This document shows, in pieces, positions 40,101-52,000 of a DNA stretch of 64,000 nt. The notes beneath the pieces were generated by a model. The model saw nothing but the letters and a program-made list of their open reading frames with translations, was not told the origin of the DNA and did no database searches. This stretch comes from Bugula neritina (Eukaryota; Bryozoa; Gymnolaemata; Cheilostomatida; Bugulidae), in contig OZ037768.1 of assembly GCA_964035545.1 (NCBI GenBank), forward strand, positions 4,331,241 to 4,395,240, written 5' to 3'. Numbering within the stretch: position 1 is the stretch's first letter; each line of letters starts with the position of its first letter. The translations under genes were made by a program, and so were the position numbers.

Positions 40101-42347
40101 TTGGAGCTGAACTCAATGTTTAATTGCAGGTTTTTTCTAGTTAAATTACAGCGTAAATTTGAACAGTTGCCTGAAACTTTACTTTTACTTGTATGTTTTA
40201 TTATCAATTTTGACTAAATGTTGTACTGATTTGAACCAAATTTCTCTCAAAATTTAATGTTACCAGCGTAATCTTTATTAGAAATGTAGTTTATAGAAAC
40301 CTTCTTTTAGCCAACATGCTTTAAAGTGAATGTAGATTTGTCTAAGCTCTGAATTATCTTCAATATACCATATTTGCACACGCAAGCTGTGAAACCGATA
40401 CACTGTAACATTTGCTAGTATGTAAGAGTAATACTGTTGTGTACTGCAGAGTACTACAAGCTGTGGAAATGCTTAAACCTCCTCAACTGTCCAATGAGAA
40501 ATCTGAAGACCATCCAGACTTTACATCCCGTATCGGTGAGTCATGAAGACCGGTTAGGATCAAATGAAACGTTACATTGTAAACACTAGCGATATTTTTC
40601 AGTTTTGATCTAGAATTTTTTTTCTCTTTTTGCTGGTGTAGTTGACATTCATTATTTTAGTGCCCATTTTGAGTCATTAAGTTACAATCACAATCTGCAA
40701 CTAAAATCTTTATGCTACAAATAGTTTATTACTGCTAAAGGTTGTTGCTGCTACGGTTGTAAATGTTTGTTTCAATAATTATTACATTCAAATTTTCTTG
40801 AGCTTCTATTATTAAAATTTTTTTATTTCTATTTTACTAAAACTAGAAGTAGGAAATTATATATATATATTTCTTCTATTTTTAGCTCTAGTTGTGGTAT
40901 TAATGTAATTATCAAACGTAGTAAATGTTAGAAAACACCAAACTACATGTATCTGTCTGTAGGTGTTAACTTAGATAATTTAGCATGATGTAAGGTAGAG
41001 CAATGATAGAATAATAAAAGTATTAAATAATTCATTGTGATGAGATTCTGCACATATTTAGTATAACCCAAGTTCTGAAAACTGTACTTTGTCGTTTGCT
41101 ATTTTAGATAGCTTCAATTCTATGCATGTTTCTAAGCATACGACTTGTTATTTCGGAATAACTATTTTCTGGTTAACATGTTTTAGTGTTTGTACAGAAC
41201 ATGTGTGCAGCTAACGACCCCGATGTGTATGATACTAGATTAATGGAGGAGAGCCTGTGTAGTATATATAGCTCCTCAAACCTCCGCATATCTCGCCGTA
41301 AGAATGTCCTTTTATTCAATTATTGCTTTCTAAATTATTGGATTTTCTAAAGCTAAATAATTTTATTGAAATCATTTAGTTTTTAATGCCATATTGTAAA
41401 GAATTCATAAAGTTTACCTGTACATACATGTATGTTCTTTTTGTGAATGTTATGCTTAAACTTGATCTGAAAATTGTATTTTGCTGTAATGAATTTAATC
41501 ATTGGTGATAAACTCATCTCTTTGCCAGTAACTTTACACATTGAGTGGTACTAAATCTTGATTAAAGTATTTTCTTAAGATGCTGTGGTAAGCCCTGTTT
41601 ACCTTTTGTAGATAAGTCAAACGGAAAAGTAAAAATACTTTCTTTGGCACTGAACAAGTCCGAAGGTAATGAATGACTAGTTTTCATTTTATTATCTAAT
41701 TTTTAGTTTATAATGTTCCACCAATAAAATATCTAGTAATGGTGTTCCAGGTAGCGACATTGAAAGAGTCGTATGCACCAAGTTAGAACAGAAGTTTCTG
41801 CAGGATATAATGGCAATGCACATTTTTCCTATTGTGAGCAAAACAACGCTGACAGAAAAGAACTGGTAAGAGATAAAATAAAACTAGTCAACCAAAGGTA
41901 GGCTGTATGGCTGTTGCTTCTAGTGGAGTTGATAATAAAGTAGATTAGCCAAATAAATTGGCTCCTTATAATTCGTATGTATCAAATTTCAACTGGAATA
42001 ACATGTTGAATTTTTCTCAATTTGGAATATAAGCTGCTCGGAATATATTACCTTGCCTCTTTTTATAACCAAGCTGCCTCATCCTCTCGCACTATAGTTC
42101 GATAGTTGTAGCATATTTGAAATAATAGTTATTAAAACAATAATAATTGCTTATGTATGCGCATGTAGTGCTGGTGTATTCTACTTAGCCATGAAAGAGT
42201 ACCTAGGTGATACACATTACTTTTAGTCAAAGTTGGTGTACATTTGCTGTGCATACATGTTGTAGGTACCTGTATGCATGCAAGTTGTGGGATGCAGTAA
42301 AAAAGTCGCCGTTTATCTCAGAGTACATTCGCTTATTGATCATGTGA
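37173..42347 (+). CDS. SMG9: SMG9, nonsense-mediated mRNA decay factor
   Basis: Ten exons give 400 residues to the stop: 37173–37247, 37828–38017, 38634–38748, 39276–39454, 39819–40014, 40450–40535, 41187–41297, 41612–41665, 41751–41865 and 42266–42347. Recognised segments: KTPIILAK near the N-terminus; VKIIDEYMNWC; a P-loop GLEGVGKT in RVIGVLGLEGVGKT; ENWFTDPNLHR; and the C-terminal TLTEKNW..LWDAVKKS block. Family knowledge: SMG9 is a G-domain protein that pairs with SMG8 and restrains the SMG1 kinase, which phosphorylates UPF1 during decay of transcripts with premature stops. The human protein is about 520 residues, so the first exon or exons are missing; 36345–36353 (MLK) fits the phase but is unproven. 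The acceptor of the P-loop exon is preceded by three decoy copies. Confidence 0.93.
38228..38290 (-). mobile_element. tRNA-derived SINE head or tRNA pseudogene
   Basis: On the minus strand this reads an A-box-like tgtggtgtaatgcttagc followed by a B-box ggtttgaatcc (10 of 11 bases match the pol III consensus). Spacing is that of a tRNA internal promoter. No acceptor stem or CCA is evident, as expected for a SINE. It lies in an SMG9 intron. Confidence 0.55.
38805..38968. repeat. 15-bp minisatellite, about ten copies
   Basis: Near-perfect tandem units of tgtgttttgtgtaac with occasional a-to-g change, in the SMG9 intron after the exon ending at 38748. There are no spacers, so it is not CRISPR-like. 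Confidence 0.95.
39164..39290 (+). repeat. 35-bp repeat duplicating a splice acceptor and exon start
   Basis: Three 35-bp units, each containing gtag followed by agttgtgtcctcctga, precede the true exon start at 39276 (agttattggtgtcctagga). Acceptor-like AG sites therefore sit at exact 35-bp spacing, with would-be exon starts at 39171, 39206, 39241 and the real 39276. Confidence 0.9.
39510..39790. repeat. about 29–35-bp tandem repeat
   Basis: Seven or more imperfect copies of a unit like gttacttgttgctatatatt fill the SMG9 intron between exons ending at 39454 and starting at 39819. Confidence 0.85.
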
Positions 42348-43144
42348 CGGAACTGATGCTGATTGGTCAGAATTTGAGAGTGAGTAGTAGAACTGCTTGC
42401 GACACCAAGCAAAAAGTTCGACACGCTACTGGGAAAGATTTAGTACAAAGAATTAACTTCTCTTCACTCATGTGTGAAAAAAATTAAAAAGTTGCTGAGC
42501 AAGAAATAGGAAACCAACTTTGTTTGAGATCAAGTGACTGAGTTATAATGGACGTTTGTTGTTGAGCTCTTTATTATATGGAAATATTTTTACAATATTT
42601 ATTTATTATTTTAGTTTTGGCACTTCCTTGGAGTTCTGTGCAGATTATTATAAAACCTTATCAGTTATATCTCTTCAGGTTTTTTATTAAAGTTCTCAGC
42701 ACAGCGTATACTTGTAGTGATGATATCGACCATAATTAAAATGTTATATAATAAATGCAGAATAAATAAGTATGGAATAAAATATATTGCAGCTAATACC
42801 ATACATATGCGGTATAATGTAAAGTGCCACACCAATGAAATATAATTTTACAGTTAGGATATAAATAAAATCTGTCTTGCTATAAATAAAAATTTAGTGC
42901 TCTAAGCTCACCACAAATGTTAAGGAATGTTGAAAGATAATAGTGGTATATAATTAAATGCTTAGAAAGGCCCATAAAGATTTTAAATTAAAAAGATCAG
43001 AAATATTATTATTTACAAAAAACTTCATTGAGCGATGTGAAAACAGCTACACTACCATAAATATGTAAATGACAATATCACAGCTTTCTGTAAGAATGAC
43101 TAGTACAAGTAATGACTGGGTGAGGTTAGAAGCAGCACACCGGC
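42348..43144. other. convergent gap between SMG9 and Greatwall kinase genes
   Basis: AT-rich 3' UTR-like sequence. A candidate SMG9 poly(A) signal AATAAA is at 42750–42755, with more AATAAA-like words just downstream. I see no coding segment. Confidence 0.6.
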
Positions 43145-46100
43145 CTATTGAATGCCAATATCTGACAGCTGAATGTTTTGAAGGTTATTTCTTGGTTGAA
43201 AGTAGCAAGTATCTGTATCATTATCAGGTTGGGGTATGAAGGGTGCCTCTATATTCCGTAAGTTATCCCAGTCTAATCCCTAGAATAACAACCAGGTTTA
43301 TAGAAAATCTATCAAATTACTGTACTTTTTATTCTACTATGATGTAAGTAAAATAACGTTAAAATCGAATTTGAATTGCTGCCAACATGATTCTATATAT
43401 AGAATAAACCTACTTGAAATAATGGATGATGTTTCAAAGAGTTTAAGTTGGCCCTTGAACATGGGTTGTGACAGAGCAAGGATAAAATGCACGACTGGGC
43501 AGGGGAAGACAATTCCTCATCTCCTTCAGGCCACTCGATGTTATTGGATAGAATGTTGTCAAATATCTTCTCTACGGTCTTGTCACAGAATGGAGGAAAT
43601 CCAGTGAGAAATTCATACAGACACACCTAAGTAACACCCACAACAAAATAGCGGACGTGACAGCGAGTTGAAAAGCAATGAATTTGTCATTGTCTTTCGT
43701 AAGAGAAGGAATTTGAGAGAGGAAAGAAGCTTAAAATGAGAATATTAGTTAATACACACAAGGAAATTTAATTTAGCGAGTGCTTTAGCCTGCAAGAATC
43801 TCGTGCAACATTGAATATTTTACACTGAAAGACTAAATGAAATATAATATCAAACAGGCATTGCTTATATTAAACAAGATTCTGTGATATAAAACTGGTA
43901 CGGATGAAACCGCTTGAGCTGTTACTTTACGTTCATGACTCATCATAATTAGTGACTCACCCCCAAAGCCCAGAAATCGACTGCAGGTCCGTGAGGCTTC
44001 CTAAGGAGCAGCTCTGGGCTCAGATAGTCTGGGGTACCAAGAATCTGCGGTAACTCATTCTGAGTCTTCTTTGTACTTTTAGGTGTTCTCTTGGGAGTTA
44101 CCTTACCTTTGTGTGGGGCCGGTGTTAGGAACACTAATTATCAGAAAATAGATCAATACAGTAGACTGATTATCAAAAAATAAATAAATACAGTAGACAA
44201 ATAAATGTTATCACAAGACTGCTGTTTTACATGACTTTTATGAGTATTCTGGTTTTTAGACTTGTACTTTATAGCAAACCATTCCAGATTGTATCTTTTT
44301 CATAGATTTACAAAATGAAAACTACACCTACATCATCAGGTACACTTTTTTGCTACAACCAGTACAAGAACAGGTATAATCTACCGGGTAAATTATCCAC
44401 CATCTTCAGTGGGAATTGCTGCTCAAGGTTGGAAGAGTATGACCTCACAGCGCTGTGGAATCGGGTCCTCTTGGCATTTGGAATCTTGGATGGCGGCGTA
44501 ACGTCTTTCAAGTTTTGCGCCGGAGCCTTTAGTGAATCCCTTTCTCCGATGCTTGGACTGACGTTCTCCTTGTCTGACGGCTCAGGTGAGAACTTGCTAG
44601 AAGTGTTGATAGACGGGCAAGACGCCAGACTGGTGTCTTTCAGGGAGTCTGACGACTGATTTGTAGAATTAACATACTTCAAAGAAGTTTCTAGAACCAC
44701 CATGTGACCGTCTGAGGTTTCTAAAGATTCCAGAAAATGGCAACCGGATGAATTAGCACTACTGTCTGTGGTCTTGATAGAAGTGAAAGCTTGGCTGAAT
44801 GAGTCATCAGTCAAGTCTTTGTTATTGCTGTTCAGATCAGGACTGGAAGAACACCAGCCTTTACTGAAGGGGGATATAGGGCCGGCTTGAGGTGACAGAG
44901 AGAAGGGTATGGGTCCCCCTTCACCTGCTATAGGAGACGTCATTGGGTGAGTGCGTGTGGTGAATGGGGGTGAAACCTAAAACACAACAGTATATAAGTC
45001 TCCAGTGGAATGTGAAGTTATGTATACAGCTGATACTTAGTTTGTACCAATATGTATTAGGTAATAGGTACTAGGTTAACTGCACATAATATTATGGTAC
45101 AGACAATTGGGAGATTTTAGTTTATTTGAAAACATCAGCAAATATAAGATTAGGTAAGCTAAAGAGCTGGAAACTGTAGCTGTAATAAAACAGCTAGACG
45201 ATTTAGCATCATTCACACTGGTCATATCAACCCTACAGTTTACAATTATATCAAAAGCTATACCTGCAGAGTCTGAGATGTTTTGGTACAGCAATCACCA
45301 CCCGCTATGTTCAAAGACGCATTTCTAAATATATCTTCATTCATATGTTCAAGAATGGCAGAAGATGGGGCGTCTCTAAGCTTCTCCATACTACTACAAG
45401 ATGCAAATGAAGGACCAAGGCTTGGTTCTTCCATTAAAGCAGTGTGATTCTTGTGTGCAGGAGGTACAATATTAACGTCATTGAATATTGCTGTCAACCC
45501 TGAACTAACTCTTTCCTATGCAACACAAAATAAATTCATAGAAATAGAAGAATTGGTAGCAGAGTATATCCTAAATCTCAGGGAAATTAAGTCCTTTTAT
45601 GTGCAAATCAATGAGAGAATTTGCTAATTAGCTAAATAACTAACACATTTCACAGATAGAATTTTAGTTTTAAACCATTTTACTTAAAACTACAAAACTT
45701 AACATTTTAATGAAGCAAAATCTACTTTCGCTTGCACAACATATAATACTAAAATTACCAGTTTTTAAAAAATATTGGACATTACATTTTTATTAGAGCT
45801 TTTCCACTGTTCTGCTCTTGAAAACTGCATAGGTCTCAAAATTGTCTTGTTTTGTAAACTTGCCTATAAAGCCTTTCACAATCTACGCTGTATAGCAAAT
45901 ATGCCACTGTGCACACAATCTGTCAGATGATTTACTATACAAACTATACGAACACATAACAACCTGGATAGGACTGCTTTGAGTGATGTCATCATAGCAA
46001 CGTTTGCGTCTTTTAGGTTCGAGTTCTGGTGACCAATCAGGTCTGGGCACAGGCAATCTGTCATCGACTGCCTTAATGTCCTCCCCACCCTGAGGAGTGA

Positions 46101-47353
46101 AAGCCAATTTGCTAGTGAGAGACAGAAGCTGGCCTGGTGTGCGGTAATTCTCCTTCTGGATAGCCTAAGAGTGACCAAGCAGAGTATAAATGTGACATGT
46201 TGTGACAACTCCAGTAACTTGTAACGTTTTGAAATCAATTAGTAGACTTTTGAACACTGAATAACGTAAATATACATAAGCTTTGAGTAAATCTTGCACT
46301 AACACCTTAAAATACTTACTATCTTTTGAATAGTGTTGAAATATTCACTTACTCTGGTTGTCTGGCCAATTCTAGGTGTAAGGAGAAGATCTTTAACATT
46401 TAATTTATGATCCACGTCAATCTTTGACAAACCAAAGTCACTGAGCTTAACATGGCCGTCACAGGCAATAAGCATGTTGTCTGGTTTGATGTCTCGGTGT
46501 ATGATGTCACGGCTGTGCAGGTAACTTAACGCCATTGCAATTTCAGCTGTGAAATGCACAAAACTATATTTTCATAAATATTGTGTAACAGCATTGTAAG
46601 ATTTTTGAGACAATGTCTTTAGATGAGTAACATTGTAACATGCACATACAGCTCTAACAAACAGAGAAGACTTTAAAAAATTGGTCTCAAATGACAGAGA
46701 AAATTACATAACTAACCACCTCTGCGTTATTAACATTGTATTTGGTCAATAAAGGTTGAAAAGCCCAAAACTGTTTGCTTATCTTTCCAGTGCATGCAGC
46801 ATAAAATTATTATATAATAATACTTGTAACACAAAAATACTAACTAATTACTAACCAATGTAGTGAACAGCCATGTTCTCGTCAAAGTACCCATACATGG
46901 TAAGCAAGGATTTCAAATCCCCTCCAATCATATAGTCCATCACCAAATAAATGTTAACACTACTCTGCAGCGAATAGTACAGCCTGACTACAAAGTCACT
47001 TTTGGTGAGTGCAAGTGCTGCCCTTTCAGCTAACACTTGACTCTGCATGTTCTTGTTCACCATTTCTCTCTTTTTCATTACCTAAACAACAAGTTGCATG
47101 TTTACAAAAATCACACCTAAAAATATCGATGTTGAAGATATAGTCAAAGACAACACAATGAATTAATTCTCAAGTGTACCTTAATCGCATAAAACTTAGT
47201 AGGGTCATTTTGCTTAGTCCCTAAATATACTTTTGCGTAGGCCCCTCGGCTAATAGGTTTTATAATGTTGAAATCTTCAATTGTTGGCAATAGCATACAT
47301 GACGAGCCAGGCCTATCAGCTTCTGAGAGTGATTGAGCTGGAACAAGTGCCAT
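43145..47353 (-). CDS. MASTL: Greatwall/MASTL kinase
   Basis: Nine exons (5' to 3': 47180–47353, 46856–47081, 46353–46546, 45964–46164, 45264–45515, 44385–44976, 43961–44133, 43414–43626, 43145–43279) give 719 residues. The AGC-kinase domain is split as in all Greatwall kinases. The N-lobe through HRDIKPDN and DFGLSK (residues about 28–198) is separated by a long, Ser/Pro-rich, poorly conserved insert of about 370 residues from the rest of the activation segment ([14 protein letters not shown]) and C-lobe (residues about 570–675). A tail with [16 protein letters not shown] follows. Retained TP sites in YRTPGQ and LTP suit CDK1 control. Known role: phosphorylates ENSA/ARPP19 to inhibit PP2A-B55 and permit mitosis. 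The insert is shorter than in vertebrates (about 879 residues total there). An in-frame upstream ATG at 47371 is possible but spans a tttatag acceptor-like site. Confidence 0.95.
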
Positions 47354-49024
47354 TCTATAAAACAAAGACATGAAAAAGATTAAAACAACAATTACTTGAT
47401 AAAGTGTCCATTATTCGCCTTATTTGTAACTAATTACATGTGAAATATAATATAGAAACAGCCAAATTGTTATACAGCATTTTCATCAATTGACAATTTT
47501 TATAGTTATTCATTAATGTAGTAGTCCTTGTATTTAGGTTTAGAGCCTTTGTTGTGAAGTTTACTATAACATGATCTTGATCTATGACTATGGGTTATGT
47601 CTATAACTATAAAACATTATGATAATGACAATTATAAACTGATAATCATGATGATTAAACAAGAATAATAATAATCATCATCATCATAATCAGAATAATA
47701 AGCCTGGGGCATTTATTTCAACTTAGCTTACATTACTGTGATAACATTTTTATCACTGCTCGTTCCCGTTTTAGTGCAAAACATATTGATATACTAAATA
47801 ACAATAACTATTCATTATGATTATAATTATTTTTTGACACTACTCAAATAGTGATACTAAAAAGTAATGAGTCATACTCATAGAATAAGTATCATTATCA
47901 TAAGTAGTCAATATGATAGTGATACTGATAGTCTTAGTCTAAGATTCTAATTATTAAGTCTTTAGTTAAAGTGAATAGCTATAAGTCATACTATAATTAT
48001 TTTCTAAGAAGAGCTAGGGTAACTCAAATTGCAACGTGCAAGACCAAGTGTAAGTCTTACTCACACTCACAATGACAATCACTAAGTTACTGTTAGTGTT
48101 ATGTGTTAGTCTAACTCTAAGTTTAACTCTTACTCTAACAGTAACTGTAAGTCTATGATGTTCAATAATTCATGTCTCGTACTGATACTCATACTGTCTA
48201 TGAGCTTGGTCTTGTACTTGTACTTTTTTAGGTTAGTAGTTATGTTCTATTAGTAAGAGCGCCGGCTTTATAGTTCGCACAAAGTCACTGGTGATGCTAG
48301 CAGATGCATCAAGTTGTAGTGACTGTGAGACTATCAGTATCACTATGAATATCACTATCAGCCTATTTCAGCATGAGTATCAGTAACTGTAAGACTGAGA
48401 GTGAGTATAACTATAACTGTATAAGTTATTAGGTATAAGTATTTGATTTTCCTTTTGTATTTTTAAAAACATAACTTTTTAAGAATACTTTGAGAGTAAA
48501 CTAATACTAATACTAATAGTATACTGTTTAATAACATCACAGTTAATGATTACTAATATTAGCGACATACTAATTTAGTAATAAGATAACAGAAAGGTTG
48601 TTAACAACTTAATGTAAATGTTTTAAGTCTAAGTTTCAAAATACAGATGTTAGAGTTTCTACACTTCAAACTTCCCACTGATAATTTTTTAAATTTATAG
48701 AAGTGGGACACACGAATTGAGCCTGCTTTTAAATAATACAAAATTTAACACAAAAATCATATGTATAAGCAAAAGTTTTGTTGGGAACAGAGGCTATTGC
48801 ACCCACATTGATATTTATTTTGCAATACTTACGAATAATTTTTTTGGATTTGGTAGTTCAGCAGCCAATGAAAACTTCCGGAGCGGAATAGTGAAGATAC
48901 TATGTAAAATCAATTTGCAGGCACAGTTTCAGTTTGAGTATCAAATTCATGTCATTTCGAAGAAGTGTGGAGAGCAATTATTTTTCTGCTTATGCAAGAA
49001 TTTGCTTAGGATTTGAACAAAATA
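47354..49024. other. divergent intergenic region (Greatwall kinase / phosphatase)
   Basis: A 1.7-kb gap between two start codons. It is dominated by degenerate repeats at 47580–48560. Promoters for both genes should be here, but no specific element stands out. An open frame at 48717–49016 has no recognisable protein. Confidence 0.55.
47580..48560. repeat. cryptic simple sequence, same style as 34500–36060
   Basis: Recurring words such as ataatcatcatcatcat, taactctaagtttaactc, agtaactgtaag and actatgaatatcacta occur without fixed period on both strands. Confidence 0.7.
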
Positions 49025-52000
49025 ATGGGTTCACTTATTGAAGAAGAGTATGAGACGTACACCCATGAGCGAAAGTGGAAACAGGTTTATGATGTAAGCA
49101 TTCATTTTGATTTTCAATTTCAATTTGAATTTCAATGTTCGTTCATCTCTTTGTTGTCAGATTGACTTTGACTTTAAAATTCGTTATAAGTATTGCTGTA
49201 ATTATCAGTATCATTATCATCATTAGTATTAAACTCTATAAAACTCTTAATTTTGTAATAAATATCCTCACAGTCACACTCACACTGACACTGAGTGTGA
49301 GCAATCATCATCATGATCATGATCACCATCACCATCATGGACTTCATGATAATATTAATATTAATAGTAATAGTATTACTAATAGTATTAATTAGTAAAT
49401 TATAGTATTGGTCGAGTCTCACTGGTCAGTCATTACTAACTACTAAGAGTAAGTCTCACACTATTACAATTTGAAATTTATTCTCAGTCGTAAGCTATTG
49501 CTGTACAACAAAAAATTTGCCACGCTTTTAGTTATACTCATAATGATTGCCACAGTAAAATTGTTACTTACTCATAGTCAGCAAGTAGTTAATAATCCTT
49601 CAGTGTCCGAGTTTTCATTTGATTTATATTAATCATGCAAATACTAATATTTTGAATGTCAGATTGAAAATATCTAGATTATTATTGTCTTAGTTATACC
49701 AATACTGGTGATAGAATCTAAACCAAATTAATTACACACTGAAATCTACTTTTTGATCTAAACTGAGGTTCAAGTAGACTCGAAGTCGTGTTACATATAT
49801 TCAACTATAACTAATACTTATCAACTTTTAGTGTAGCCTTTTATTAAATATATTTTGTATTACTATGGCAACTAGTGTAAACGATTTATTTGTGATCTAC
49901 TTGAGTCCCAAGTTTGATGATCAACTTATTACCACCAAACTTAGTCTTCGATTTTTCTCAAGTCAAGAAGTTGTTTTAGCTGATGTACAATTTCCAAATA
50001 AACGTTGACCTAAATTGTTCAAACTCTTTATTTTAATTACTGTTTGTTATAACAAATTTTTTATTTCAAATAATTCAGTGAATTTTATTAATATTAATTT
50101 TCTACTTGAATTTTAATTTTTATTTCTGAAAAACCGACATCGAGTATATTACTTTTCTTGAACTTTCTTTTCAGGTAATACAAAATGAGGCATATGCGTT
50201 ACATAATTCCTCTTCACAACTGGCAAAGTTACCTGAGAATAGGAGCAGGAATCGTTATAGAGATGTGAGTCCATGTAAGTATATGGTTGTATATTTTTCC
50301 TCATTTGCTACACAAGCGTTAGTCATGTGACATAATGAGGATATTTTTATCCTGGATATATTGTAGATGACGATTACAGAGTGGTACTCAACGACTCCTT
50401 GAATAACTATATCAACGCTAGTCGTATAGAGGTCCCACTCTCAAAGAGGTCATATATATTGACTCAGGTAGGTCAACTTGTCAAACTAATTTATCTTCTG
50501 TACTCTTGTCAGTGCATTGCATGCTTGCAATCCTTTGTTAATTCATTCTCTATTAGAAGCGCTGTGTTTGTAGGGTCCTTTACCAAACACTTCTGGCCAT
50601 TTCTGGTTAATGATTTGGCAACAGAATACTAAAGGAATTATGATGCTCAATAAAATTATAGAAGATGGCCGAGTAAGTAGAAGTTGCATGAATTCTTCCA
50701 GTTTGTCTCAGTAATCTACAGTTTACTAAATCATTAGTTTTTTCCTGAAAAACTAGATGACAAAGTTGTGCAGTTCATTTAAACATTTTGGTTTTATTCT
50801 TTAAAAAGCTATTAAGTTTTTTCTGTACATTTTATAAACATGTTTGACTGTATGTAAAGCGTAGCATTCTCGGTGTGCCACATACAGTGCTGTGAAAAAG
50901 TTTGAGGACGCTTGCAGAAATTTTTATGTATTTCTATGTATTGTTTAATAGGCATTTCTTGGAAGTTCTTAGTATTTTCCTGCAAGTTCTATATATCAAA
51001 AGGACCCTTAGAATGTGCACTACAATTTCCACCTTATAAATTCCCACTGCTGTGATGTTTTCTACCTATTTTCGGGCTAACTATACAAGCAGCTAGGAAA
51101 GCGCAACTCCTGTGTTTTTATGTTTCCAAAGTTTATCGCTTCTGACAATCACAAAAGGCTAAACAGTGAAATTTGACTTTGTACATAGCATCATGATACC
51201 ATAAAGTATGACTTTCTTCCATAACTTGAAATCTGTCATTTAGTTGTAAGCTTTTACATGGTGTCCACTTAGGTGCTGCGCATAGACAAAATGAGGGCTG
51301 TAAATCTTACTTCAAAAGCAAGGTTTGTAATAATTATTTTGCATAACGAAGGTTATTCAATTAGGAAAATATTTAAAAAGGTTGGCAAAGCAAAGACAAC
51401 TGTTTATCAAATTATCAAGAAGTTCATGGAGACTGGCAGTGTAGCAGATCGACCTGGAAGTGGACGACCAAGAATAAGCACACTCGGGAATGACAAGGTT
51501 TTCATTAGGATTAGCAAGAAAGATTGCAATAAAACAAGTCCTGAGTTGGCAAAAAAAAGATCAGAATCAACAGGAACAACAACTTCGACATCCCTGATAA
51601 GGCGAGGACTGCTGAGCCATGGTCTATGTGTCTGCAAAGCAAGAAGGGAGCCTCTTCTAACCGAGAAGTAGCGAAAAAACCGGCTACGGTGGGCCAAGGA
51701 GCATGGTAGTTAGACAGTGAATGATTAGAAAAAAGTAATTATTTCAGATAAATCTACATTTAATGTGAGCAATCATGCTGGAAACTGTCTTGTTAGAAGA
51801 TATCAGTATGAGGAATATAACCCCTAATGTATTCTTACAACAATTAAGCACCTTATTGGTGTTATGTTCTGGGGTTGTATAACATCAAAAGGTGTAGGTC
51901 GACTCAGTAATTGCTCTGGAATGATATTAATGCCCAAAAATATATAGAGAATCTCAATGCTAAACTTCTTCCAATCATAAAAAAACTTCTTTTTAAATGA

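Noticed and set aside
49135-49395. Open frames on both strands rich in Ile/Asn/His
   Set aside because: They are translations of ATC/AAT simple repeats in phosphatase intron 1.
51407-51697. Minus-strand open frame opposite the transposase
   Set aside because: It is a shadow of the transposase frame and matches nothing on its own.
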